Source: Gemmatimonadaceae bacterium
GTDB taxonomy: Bacteria > Gemmatimonadota > Gemmatimonadetes > Gemmatimonadales > Gemmatimonadaceae
Assembly: GCA_014377535.1 (NCBI GenBank)
Contig: JACMPK010000169.1
Span: 1-38,307 of the forward strand
Direction of reading: 5' to 3'
Length of the DNA stretch: 38,307 bases
This document shows positions 25,753 to 33,321 of the stretch, in pieces. Made by a program: the position numbers and the translations under genes. Each line of letters opens with the position of its first letter. The first letter of the stretch is position 1. The notes under the pieces were generated by a model that was given only the letters and a program-made list of their open reading frames with translations, was not told the DNA's origin and searched no databases.

Positions 25753-27258
25753 ATGTCACAGCGCGTCATGGCACTTCTCGAGCTCCTGGACGGAGACGGC
25801 GTCCGCGACCGCATCCGGCAGATGATCGTGGAGTTCGGCTGCGTCACGCCCGAAGACACCGAGACCCTCTGCACGTCGATCGACCGGCGCCTGCGCGGCA
25901 TTCGCGCATCGCTGCACGATGTCTGCATGGACGGTGACACGTCCGAGGCCGAGGCGATGCTGCTGTGGATCTGCCTCGAGATGCGCATGGAGTGGATGCG
26001 CTACAACTCGCAGATGCAGTACCAGACCGTGATGCAGGGCTCAGCGGATCCGGTGCTGATGGCGCGCGGCGCGGCGCTGTCGTTTCTGCTCGAGGCGCTC
26101 GACCGTAAGCTCGATGCCACGCAGCTCTACACCGTGTCGCGAATCGCCGAGGATCCGCAGGGGGTGGCACTCGCGGCCGTGAGCCGGACAGACCGGCTTT
26201 TCTCCGTGATGGCGCGTGCAAGCCGTGGCGGGCGTGAAGCAGTGGACTCGCTGCTTGCGGCGCAGGACAAGATCACGCGCGCCTCCAAGTCGGGTCCGGT
26301 ACAGCACGACCTGACGGAAGCAATCGGCACCGTCATGCAGACGGTCGGTGATGCGCTGCGGGTCACGTCCGAGGACTTCAGTCATGCCCTGCAAGGCGTG
26401 CTGCTGCGCGAACTCGGCCATGCCCCCGTGCTTGTGCTGCTGGAGAATGTGAGCCGACAGTCTGACGCACAGTTGCCGAGTGCCGTCGCCATCGGGCTCC
26501 TGCGTGCGGCGAGCACATGGATGGCCGCGTTGAGCGCAACCTCACTGCAGATGTCGGCCGATGCGCGAATCAGTGCGGGCCGTCCCGCCTTCGTCACGCT
26601 GGCGTGGAGCCTCAGCGAAGAAGGTGACCAGGTTGCGCTCCAGCTGCGCGACGACGCGGATGGCACGGTTTCGTTCAATGCGAACAGTCAGGATTGGCCG
26701 ATTCGCGACCTCGTCCTGCACGTGTTGCAGGAACCGGGGCATGGCAGCTCGTTGCGCATCAGTTGCCAGGTCACCACGATCGCGGACTACCTGCTGCTTC
26801 GGGTCGGGCGTGGTGAACACGACGCTCTCATTGGCGTTCCATCACAGACGATCATGCACATCGAACAGCGTGATGAATCGGCAGTCGCCGTTGGCGGCAC
26901 GACGTTGATCGACCGCCTCGATGGTGGCGCGCACGCGCTGGTCGATCTCGGTGAGGTGCTGTTCGACAGTCCCGTCGAGCCGGACGGAGCAACGTATGTG
27001 CTCGTGCGACATGGCGAGGGGCCGAACAGCTCCATCGCGTTCCGTGTGCGCGGCGTGCAGGGTATCCGCCGCGGCACCATGAAACCGGTGCCATCGGCTC
27101 TCAGGGGGGCGCCGGTTCGCGGCTTCGTGGTGACAGGCCACGACATCACAGCGGTACTGGACGTTGCCAGCATCGTGCAGCAATGTGGTCGCGAGCGTGG
27201 TCGTCCCGAGACGGCATCTGCGGTGATGAACTGCAACGACCAGCTGGTGCTGGCGTGA
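25753..27258 (+). CDS. NYQ domain fused to a degenerate CheA-like P3-P4-P5 (pseudo-kinase/CheW-like scaffold)
   Basis: 501 residues from the ATG at 25753 (a GTG at 25750 also fits). Residues 70-115 repeat the NYQ motif of the small neighbours (ICLEMRMEWMRYN, QMQYQTV, SADP; the first N of NYQ is Q here). Residues 140-230 resemble the CheA P3 dimerisation helices and lead-in to P4. Residues 240-355 resemble the P4 kinase domain, but where CheA has the N-box (HLLRNALDHGIE type) this has LLRAASTWMAALS, and the DDGxG ATP motif reads DDADG; glycine-rich lid motifs are not seen. Residues 356-478 resemble P5, the CheW-like coupling domain (ALIGVPSQTIMHIE, GFVVTGHDITAVLDVASIV). The phospho-accepting P1 and P2 are absent. 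It should not phosphorylate; a dimeric scaffold is the likelier role. It is divergent from the PYP operon. The CheA relation is my reading by eye. Confidence 0.7.
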   Translation: MSQRVMALLELLDGDGVRDRIRQMIVEFGCVTPEDTETLCTSIDRRLRGIRASLHDVCMDGDTSEAEAMLLWICLEMRMEWMRYNSQMQYQTVMQGSADPVLMARGAALSFLLEALDRKLDATQLYTVSRIAEDPQGVALAAVSRTDRLFSVMARASRGGREAVDSLLAAQDKITRASKSGPVQHDLTEAIGTVMQTVGDALRVTSEDFSHALQGVLLRELGHAPVLVLLENVSRQSDAQLPSAVAIGLLRAASTWMAALSATSLQMSADARISAGRPAFVTLAWSLSEEGDQVALQLRDDADGTVSFNANSQDWPIRDLVLHVLQEPGHGSSLRISCQVTTIADYLLLRVGRGEHDALIGVPSQTIMHIEQRDESAVAVGGTTLIDRLDGGAHALVDLGEVLFDSPVEPDGATYVLVRHGEGPNSSIAFRVRGVQGIRRGTMKPVPSALRGAPVRGFVVTGHDITAVLDVASIVQQCGRERGRPETASAVMNCNDQLVLA

Positions 27259-27472
27259 TCGCTTTCGTGTGCCTGATGGAGGCGGACAGCCGGCACGGAT
27301 AACAGGATGACCGTAGCGAACGGATCTGCAACGGCGGTCGCAGCGCATGTGCAACGATGTGCATCGTCCCTTGTCGCGCACTCGCTGCTGCGGTAAGCTC
27401 TGCTTCTCTGCATGGAGCGCGATCGCGCGTTCCTCCTTGTCGTGTGGCCGCCGGTGGCTCGCGAGACGAAGG

Positions 27473-27511
27473 CGGTTCCCCACTCCTCTACGAGTCAGGA
27501 ACCGTTTTTTT
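27473..27511 (+). terminator. Rho-independent terminator after the CheA-like gene
   Basis: CGGTTCC (27473-27479) pairs with GGAACCG (27498-27504), with ACTC/GAGT pairing inside, and is followed by TTTTTTT (27505-27511). It lies 215 bp after the stop; I see no gene in between. It is 30 bp before the next start. Confidence 0.78.
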
Positions 27512-27541
27512 GTTGTCATGGTTTGCGGCTGTGGAGGCCTC

Positions 27542-28030
27542 ATGAAGACACGAATCGGGCAATTCGCCCTGCTCTCGCTGCTGACCCTGCCCGCCTGCGT
27601 GCGGCGACCGGTTGCGACCATTTCAGCAGAGCCGGACAACGTCGTCGCATCACGGTGGAACGCGACGCTGAGCACGCCGACAGACATGCAGGGCATCATC
27701 CAGGCACAGGGACGTTCGTGGATCACTTCGGTCGATGGCGGCCGCCGGACTCGCGTCGACGTCGAGCTGAGCAACATGGTGTCCGGAGGACAGCATCCGT
27801 GGGTCCTGCGCGCCGGACAGTGCAGGTCAGGCGGGCCCGAGCTGGCCCGTGCGGAAGGCAGCAACGCACTGCGCATCGGCGGCGACGGTCGCGCCCGCGC
27901 GAGCACCGAATTCGATCGCGCCTTTCCGACCTCCGGGGATTATGTGGTCGAGGTCCTCGCGTCGAGCCAGAATGCAAACCAGGTGGTGGCATGTGGCAAC
28001 TTCGCGCCGCCGAACCTGTCGGCGCGGTAG
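27542..28030 (+). CDS. Small lipoprotein of unknown function
   Basis: 162 residues. The N-terminus is a lipoprotein signal with lipobox L-P-A-C and C19 lipidated. A strong GGAGG site five bases before the ATG at 27542 fixes the start, although the frame is open further upstream. The mature part has no family I recognise. It looks like a small beta-rich domain (STPTDMQGIIQAQGRSWI, TRVDVELSNMVSGGQHPWVL, SGDYVVEVLASSQNANQVVACG) with two cysteines, about residues 96 and 152, that could form a disulfide. It is probably periplasmic or outer-membrane anchored. Terminator hairpins flank the gene, so it is likely transcribed alone. Confidence 0.82.
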   Translation: MKTRIGQFALLSLLTLPACVRRPVATISAEPDNVVASRWNATLSTPTDMQGIIQAQGRSWITSVDGGRRTRVDVELSNMVSGGQHPWVLRAGQCRSGGPELARAEGSNALRIGGDGRARASTEFDRAFPTSGDYVVEVLASSQNANQVVACGNFAPPNLSAR

Positions 28031-28041
28031 GCCGCACCCAA

Positions 28042-28064
28042 GGCCGCCGATCATCACGGCGGCC
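28042..28064 (+). terminator. Hairpin after the lipoprotein gene
   Basis: GGCCGCCG (28042-28049) pairs perfectly with CGGCGGCC (28057-28064) around a 7-base loop, 11 bp after the stop. No T-run follows, so termination is only plausible. Confidence 0.45.
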
Positions 28065-28149
28065 CTCAATCGATCGCCACATCGATCCGTCAGGTTCCGC
28101 ACGCTCGCCTGCACGGTTATGCTTCCACTCCTGCCAAACTATCGGCATC

Positions 28150-28223
28150 GCGTCTGTAGCTCAGCTGGATAGAGCGTCGGCCTCCGAAGCCGAAGGGCGC
28201 AGGTTCGACTCCTGTCAGGCGCA
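28150..28223 (+). tRNA. tRNA-Arg (anticodon CCG)
   Basis: A 74-nt cloverleaf. Acceptor GCGTCTG pairs with CAGGCGC (one T-G); discriminator A. The anticodon stem TCGGC/GCCGA encloses loop CTCCGAA with anticodon CCG, which reads CGG. The T arm has GGTTCGACTCC. No CCA is encoded. It lies 88 bp before rho. A possible -10 TATGCT at 28118-28123 has no clear -35 partner. Confidence 0.96.
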
Positions 28224-28239
28224 TTCGTTACCTCCGCCC

Positions 28240-28279
28240 GTGAATGTGCTCGTCCTGAACAGGAAGTAAGAGCATTCAC
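28240..28279 (+). repeat. Long hairpin in the rho leader
   Basis: GTGAATGTGCTC (28240-28251) pairs with GAGCATTCAC (28270-28279) with a two-base bulge, and inside it TCCTG pairs with CAGGA (28253-28264). It lies between tRNA-Arg and rho, ending 32 bp before the rho start. No T-run follows, so it may be a leader structure or a tRNA-processing/terminator element. Confidence 0.5.
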
Positions 28280-28311
28280 CGATTCTCTTCCCCGGCCGCG
28301 TCGACTCACGC

Positions 28312-29616
28312 ATGAATGCCGGTACCCGCGACGCCATCGATGCGCCGCGCTCCCACAGAACGCCGATCGAAACAACGGAGCTCAAAAAGCTTCGTTTTGG
28401 TGACCTTGTGATCCGCGCCGACGCGCTCGGCGTTCCCAACGAGCCTGGCCTGCGCGTGCCCGACCTGATTCACCGCATCGAGCTTGCGATGCTGCGCAAT
28501 CGCGACCTGCTGGTGGCCGAGGGGGTGCTGGATCTCGAGAAGGGCGGCCATGGCTTCATCCGCTATCAGGACTGGAACTTTGCGCCGAGTCCGGACGACG
28601 TGTATGTCTCGTTGGCCCAGGTGCGCCGCTTCAATCTGCGAGCTGGCGACTGGTTGCGCGGCACGATTCGGCCGCCGCGGCAATGGGAAAAGTTTCTCGC
28701 GCTGCTGCGCCTGGAGCAGATCAACGGCGACGACCCCGAGATTGGTCCGGTGCGGGCCGAGTTCGACGCACTGCCGGTCAAGTATCCCGACGAGCGGCTG
28801 CGACTCGAGTATCCCGACTGCCCGCTCTCGCTGCGCGTCGTCGATCTCGTGTCGCCGATCGGCAAAGGGCAGCGCGGCTTGATCGTCGCGCCGCCGCGCA
28901 CCGGCAAGACGATCATGCTGCACCAGATCGCGACCTCCATTCGGCGCAACTATCCGGACATCGCGGTCATCGTGCTGCTGATCGACGAGCGGCCGGAGGA
29001 GGTCACCGACTTCCGCGCCACCGTACCGGGCGCGCAGGTGATCAGTTCCACTTTCGATGAACCGCCGACGCGCCATGTGCATGTGGGCGACCTGGCCATC
29101 GAGCGCGCCAAGCGCCTCGTGGAGCAGGGCAAGGACGTGGTGCTGCTGCTCGACTCCATCACCCGGTTCGGTCGCGCGCACAACAACGTGCTGCCAAACA
29201 ACGGCCGCATCATGAGTGGCGGTGTCGACGCGCGTGCACTGCAGAAGCCGAAGAAGTTCTTCGGATCGGCACGGCGCATTGCTGGCGGCGGATCGCTCAC
29301 GATCATTGCCACGGCGTTGATCCACACCGGTTCACGCATGGATGAAGTGATCTTTGAAGAGTTCAAGGGCACCGGCAACATGGGGATCGTGCTCGATCGC
29401 GGCATTGCCGCCAGCCGCGTCTTCCCGGCCATCGACATCGGCAAGTCGGGCACGCGTCGCGACGAGATGCTGCTGGACCAGACCGAGCAGAATCGCATCA
29501 TGCTGCTGCGCAGCTTCCTGGGCGACATGGAGCGTGAGGACGCGATGGCCTTCCTGATCCAGCGCTTGAAGCGCACCGCGTCGAACCGCGAGTTCTTCGA
29601 CGACATGGCGCGCTGA
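28312..29616 (+). CDS. rho: Transcription termination factor Rho
   Basis: 434 residues, close to the usual 420. An RNA-binding cold-shock-like domain (about 55-130) contains GVLDLEKGGHGFIR, with the aromatic RNA-contact positions, and PSPDDVYVSLAQVRRF. The RecA-like motor has Walker A PPRTGKT (about residue 197), Walker B DVVLLLDSITRFGRAHN with the Q-loop region nearby, GGVDARALQKPKKFFGSAR, and the R-loop segment KSGTRRDEMLL. It is a hexameric RNA helicase that ends transcripts. The N-terminal 25 residues are non-conserved. It is followed after 2 bp by ruvX. Confidence 0.97.
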   Translation: MNAGTRDAIDAPRSHRTPIETTELKKLRFGDLVIRADALGVPNEPGLRVPDLIHRIELAMLRNRDLLVAEGVLDLEKGGHGFIRYQDWNFAPSPDDVYVSLAQVRRFNLRAGDWLRGTIRPPRQWEKFLALLRLEQINGDDPEIGPVRAEFDALPVKYPDERLRLEYPDCPLSLRVVDLVSPIGKGQRGLIVAPPRTGKTIMLHQIATSIRRNYPDIAVIVLLIDERPEEVTDFRATVPGAQVISSTFDEPPTRHVHVGDLAIERAKRLVEQGKDVVLLLDSITRFGRAHNNVLPNNGRIMSGGVDARALQKPKKFFGSARRIAGGGSLTIIATALIHTGSRMDEVIFEEFKGTGNMGIVLDRGIAASRVFPAIDIGKSGTRRDEMLLDQTEQNRIMLLRSFLGDMEREDAMAFLIQRLKRTASNREFFDDMAR

Positions 29617-29618
29617 CG

Positions 29619-30071
29619 ATGGGTCGCCTGCTTGCGATCGACTGGGGCGACCGTCGCATCGGTGTCGCGGCCAGCGATGAGTTGCGCATGCTGGCGTCGC
29701 CGGCGGGCGTGATCGTGCGTCGTGCCGGCAAGCGCCCGCCGGTGGCGGAGCTACTGCGGCGCATGGACGAAATCGGCGATGTGGATGCGGTGATCATGGG
29801 CCTCCCGCTGGATGGCGACGGCAACGAAACGGCGCGCTGCACCGAGGTGCGCGCCGTGGCCGCGGCGATCACCGAGCGGAGTGGTCGCGGCGTCTCGTTC
29901 GTGGACGAGCGGTACTCCACCGCCCGCGCGCATCGTGCGCTGCATGAAGCGGGCGGCAAGGTCGGCGACCATCGTCATGACATCGATGCCATGACCGCCG
30001 CGATGCTGTTGCAGGCCGTGCTGAACGGTGGCGCCGTCATGCCGGCGAGCACGGTCGGGGATGCAGACTGA
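29619..30071 (+). CDS. ruvX: YqgF/RuvX family putative Holliday-junction resolvase / rRNA-processing nuclease
   Basis: 150 residues, normal length. The RNase H-like fold is visible: first acidic motif LLAIDWGDRRIGVA (D8), middle VIMGLPLDGDGNET, FVDERYST with the second acidic position, and the final IDAMTAAMLLQAVL with the third Asp. These residues coordinate metal in YqgF. Family members act in 16S rRNA 5'-end maturation or as Holliday-junction resolvases. It starts 2 bp after rho and overlaps mltG by 11 bp, so rho-ruvX-mltG is one operon. Confidence 0.92.
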   Translation: MGRLLAIDWGDRRIGVAASDELRMLASPAGVIVRRAGKRPPVAELLRRMDEIGDVDAVIMGLPLDGDGNETARCTEVRAVAAAITERSGRGVSFVDERYSTARAHRALHEAGGKVGDHRHDIDAMTAAMLLQAVLNGGAVMPASTVGDAD

Positions 30072-31134
30072 CGGTCACGTGAAGGCCGGCCATGTGCCGC
30101 GGCCGACCGGGGTGCAGACCCTCGTCGGCGTGCTGCTGCTCATTGCCTGCGCCGCCATCGCGACCGTTCTGCTGAACACGCGCGTGTCGTCACGCGGCGC
30201 ATCCGTACGCGTCAGTATCGCGCCCGGCAGCAACCTCGCGCAGGCCGCGGACAGCCTGGCCAGCGCGGGCGTGATCAGATCGGCGCTCGTCTTCAGGTTG
30301 ACGGCGGCCATGCCGGGAACCGGCTCGGTGCAGATCACGCCAGGGCGCTACATCGTCACGCGCGGACGTTCGACCAGCGCGCTCCTCGAGCAGCTGCGTT
30401 CCGGCACGGGGCGCGTGCGGCGGCTCACGGTGCCCGAGGGCTGGGGCATCAGGCAGATCGCGCGACTGGTGCAGGACTCGCTCGCAATCCCTGCTGATAC
30501 CCTGATCGCCGCCACGCGCGATGCAGCGCGTAGAATCCGGATGCAGACGCCGGCTGCGGATGTCGAAGGTTACCTGTTCCCCGCAACCTACGAATTCACC
30601 GACGCGGTCACGGCAGCCGGCGTGGTCGACACGATGCTCCTCACATTCGAGCGTCGCTGGAAGAGCGCGTGGGACACGACGATGCAGCAGCAGGGCCGCA
30701 CACGGCACGAGGTCGTGACGCTCGCCTCGATCGTGGAGAAAGAGGCGGGGCGGAGCAGCGACCGCGCGTCGATCGCGTCGGTGTACCTGAACCGCCTTCG
30801 CGCCGGTATGCGGCTGCAGGCCGATCCGACGGTGCTGTACGCCATGGGCCTCGTGGCCAAACGCGTCATGTATGCCGACCTGAAGGTCACGTCGCCATAC
30901 AACACCTATCGCGTGGCAGGACTGCCCCCCGGGCCCATCGCATCGCCGGGAACCGAAAGTCTGCGAGCCGCGCTGGCGCCCGCCACCGGCAATGCGATGT
31001 TCTTCGTCGCATTTCCGGATGGACACTCGCAGTTCAGCCGGACCTTTCGAGAACATGCGGCCGCGGTGAAAGCGGCACGACAGGCGCGCGACTCCGCCCC
31101 GACGCGTGGTACGGCGGCGGTCAGCGTCAGGTAA
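30061..31134 (+). CDS. mltG: Endolytic murein transglycosylase MltG (YceG-like)
   Basis: 357 residues from the ATG at 30061, inside the end of ruvX with a G-rich site before it; the frame also opens at 30028, which would overlap more. One membrane helix lies at about residues 20-38 (TLVGVLLLIACAAIATVLL), then a LysM-like domain (VSIAPGSNLAQAADSLASAGVI), then the catalytic domain: VEGYLFPATYEF, ASIVEKEAG with catalytic E226 (E218 in E. coli), and MRLQADPTVLYAMG. It cleaves nascent glycan strands at the periplasmic face of the inner membrane and so sets their length. Confidence 0.95.
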   Translation: MQTDGHVKAGHVPRPTGVQTLVGVLLLIACAAIATVLLNTRVSSRGASVRVSIAPGSNLAQAADSLASAGVIRSALVFRLTAAMPGTGSVQITPGRYIVTRGRSTSALLEQLRSGTGRVRRLTVPEGWGIRQIARLVQDSLAIPADTLIAATRDAARRIRMQTPAADVEGYLFPATYEFTDAVTAAGVVDTMLLTFERRWKSAWDTTMQQQGRTRHEVVTLASIVEKEAGRSSDRASIASVYLNRLRAGMRLQADPTVLYAMGLVAKRVMYADLKVTSPYNTYRVAGLPPGPIASPGTESLRAALAPATGNAMFFVAFPDGHSQFSRTFREHAAAVKAARQARDSAPTRGTAAVSVR

Positions 31135-31274
31135 CGGAACGGCCTGACGGCACACACGCCAGCGCATGGTGAAACGACGTGTCGCCATGCGCGATTGCTG
31201 CGGTCGGGCGCACCCTGCGCGCACACGCGGACATCGGCATCATCGCGCCGACGTTCGCGGTGCATTTTGCACGA

Positions 31275-31892
31275 CTACGGCGCCCGCACCACCTTCCGGA
31301 TCCGGACGGGATTTGTCATCCGCTGTGGAGGCTGCGACGCACTCGGCATCTGCTGAATGCGTCGGACGACATTCATGCCCTTGATCACGCGGCCGAAGGC
31401 GGCGAATCCCTGCCCGTCCGGGTTGCGCTTGCCACCGAAATCCAGTGCTGGCTGCTCGCCGATGACGATGAAGAACTCACTCGATGCCGATCCTGGTGCG
31501 CCACGTGCCATGCTGATCACACCGTCGGTGTGTCGAATGCCGGACCTGTCGTTCGTCTCGTGCGGGATCGATTGCAGGCGTTTCAGCGTGTCGGCATCGA
31601 TTCCGCCCTGAATGACCTCGATCTGCGGCTGCTGCGCTGACGGGAGCTGGTTTCGCAGCGTCACCGCGCGATAGAACGCACCACCATCGTATCGATGCTC
31701 GTCGACGTACCGCAGAAAGTTTGCAACGGTGATCGGTGCCTTCGCCGGCTCCAGCACCACCACGATCGTACCGGCGTCCGTGATGATCCGCACTCGTGGA
31801 CCGGCCTGCGCACTGACCTGTGCCGCCGACAGGAGCAGGGCTGCGGCAGCGACGAACGACAGACGGCTGCGGCCCTTCACTTGTCGAACCAC
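31275..31892 (-). CDS. Periplasmic cyclophilin-type peptidyl-prolyl cis-trans isomerase
   Basis: 205 residues from a GTG at 31892. A second GTG at 31880 forms a GTGA overlap with the stop of the SusD gene and gives 201 residues; I cannot decide between them. A Sec signal (RLSFVAAAALLLSAAQVSAQAG) sends it to the periplasm. The cyclophilin domain follows: TDAGTIVVVLEPAKAPITVANFLRYV, FYRAV with the catalytic-loop Arg, GVISMARGAPGSASSEFFI, and FAAFGRVIKGMNVV. The SSEFFI block replaces the usual SQFFI, and the active-site Trp is not present. It overlaps the preceding susD gene by 16 bp, so it is co-translated and may help fold outer-membrane cargo (inference). Confidence 0.92.
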   Translation of the reverse strand: MVRQVKGRSRLSFVAAAALLLSAAQVSAQAGPRVRIITDAGTIVVVLEPAKAPITVANFLRYVDEHRYDGGAFYRAVTLRNQLPSAQQPQIEVIQGGIDADTLKRLQSIPHETNDRSGIRHTDGVISMARGAPGSASSEFFIVIGEQPALDFGGKRNPDGQGFAAFGRVIKGMNVVRRIQQMPSASQPPQRMTNPVRIRKVVRAP

Positions 31893-33310
31893 ATCGGCAC
31901 ATCCTGCTGCGGCACAGGACTCGGCGTCTTCGGATTAGCCGTGATCTCCTCGCTGCGATAGAGCAGGCGACGGACGAGACCACCGACCAGCGCGCCCTGC
32001 GGCACCTGAAGCGTCGGATACTCGCTGCCTCGATCTCCACTGCGCCGCCATTGCACCCACGCCTCGAGCGGCCGCATGAACAGGTCGAGGTACTGCTGCC
32101 GGTTCAGCTCACGCCGGAAGTTGGTCGGAGTCAAAGTCGGAAGCCCGGCGAGGAAGACGTCGGTCTGTCCCGCTGTGACACCAAGCACGGTCATGCCTTC
32201 CCGAACCCCGGCACGATACCGAGCATCCGCCGCAGATAATCCACCCGTCCAGAATCCACGCGCGAACGCCTCGGCCTCGAGCAGATACTGCTCCGAAAGC
32301 GAGAACGACATCTCGGGCAGGTCGGCCTTGAGCAGATTCAGATTCACGAGCGACGAAGTCGGCGTGAACGGCTCGACGCTGTTCAGCGCCACGTACTGTC
32401 CCGACGTTGCCGACGGTCCCGGCTGATAGAAGATGGCCAGGCGCGGATCGTTGGTCGGGAGCAACTCGCCGAACATGACGTTCGACGCATACCAATCCTG
32501 TTGCACACCGCCACGGAAGATCTGCGTGAACGAGAACCGCGGATTCTGTCGCCCTGCCTGATTGGTGTATATCACCTTGAGTTCATCGGCACGCGCGCCA
32601 ATCACCGGCTGACCCTGCAGCGCGGTGATCGCAGCGGCCTTGGTCGGATCAGCATCAACCATTGTCATCAGGATCCGAAACTTCAGCGAATTGGCAAAGC
32701 GTCGCCACTTCGCCATGTCACCGCCGTAGTACAGGTCATTCGGTGCGCCGATCGCCCGCGAGGTGCCATCGATGACGGCCAGCGCTTCATCGATCAGCTT
32801 CAGCGTCCCGTTCAAAACGTCCTGCTGCGAGTCGAACTTCGGCTTGTCCACGAGCCCGGTGGCTGCTTCGGAAAACGGGATGTCGCCCCACAGGTACGTC
32901 GTCTGCGAATACACGAAGGCGCTGTAGATTTTCAGCTGCGCGATGGAGTTGTTCGGCTTCGGCGTGAGCGCCTCGGCTTCACGCGTGGCGATCACGAGGT
33001 TCTTGAGCACATCGGTGTAGATCGAGCCCCACGCGCTGCGCACGCGCGTCTGATCGTACTGCGCTTGCGCGAGGCCCCACCGCGCGCCAGATGCCCACTG
33101 CTGGGTCGACAGGGCCACCGGCCAGGTCAGCTCGCCGACCCGCAGCAGTGAAAACTTCAGCGCTGCACCCGAAAAGAGCTGTGCGGCATCGGCTGATGTG
33201 GAGCGGTTGGGATCGACATTGAGGCCGCCGTCCTGGAAGCAGCCCGGGAGTGCCAGGAAGAGAGCACCGGCCGCGGCGCACCGCGCGGCGGCGTAATTGA
33301 TGAATCGCAT
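31877..33310 (-). CDS. SusD/RagB-family outer-membrane lipoprotein
   Basis: 477 residues. A lipoprotein signal ends in lipobox L-P-G-C, with C24 lipidated. The body fits the SusD-like_2 type: LNVDPNRSTSADA near the start, WGDIPFSEA (about residue 140), DLYYGGDMAKWRRFANSLKFRILMTM, LSEQYLLEAEAFARG, and a C-terminal LNRQQYLDLFMRPLEAWVQWRRSG block. It starts 11 bp after the stop of the SusC receptor at 33322-36492. It acts as the surface lid of that receptor. Unlike the second pair, the next gene is a cyclophilin and not a CHRD protein. Confidence 0.92.
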   Translation of the reverse strand: MRFINYAAARCAAAGALFLALPGCFQDGGLNVDPNRSTSADAAQLFSGAALKFSLLRVGELTWPVALSTQQWASGARWGLAQAQYDQTRVRSAWGSIYTDVLKNLVIATREAEALTPKPNNSIAQLKIYSAFVYSQTTYLWGDIPFSEAATGLVDKPKFDSQQDVLNGTLKLIDEALAVIDGTSRAIGAPNDLYYGGDMAKWRRFANSLKFRILMTMVDADPTKAAAITALQGQPVIGARADELKVIYTNQAGRQNPRFSFTQIFRGGVQQDWYASNVMFGELLPTNDPRLAIFYQPGPSATSGQYVALNSVEPFTPTSSLVNLNLLKADLPEMSFSLSEQYLLEAEAFARGFWTGGLSAADARYRAGVREGMTVLGVTAGQTDVFLAGLPTLTPTNFRRELNRQQYLDLFMRPLEAWVQWRRSGDRGSEYPTLQVPQGALVGGLVRRLLYRSEEITANPKTPSPVPQQDVPMWFDK

Positions 33311-33321
33311 GGATCGATGCC

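Noticed and set aside
26842-27906. A 354-codon minus-strand open frame
   Set aside because: Crosses a strong plus-strand terminator and is antisense to two supported genes.
28306-29325. A 339-codon minus-strand open frame
   Set aside because: Antisense to rho; no recognisable domain.
31125-31149. Hairpin CGTCAGG/CCTGACG at the end of mltG
   Set aside because: Short stem, 11-base loop and no T-run; too weak to call a terminator.
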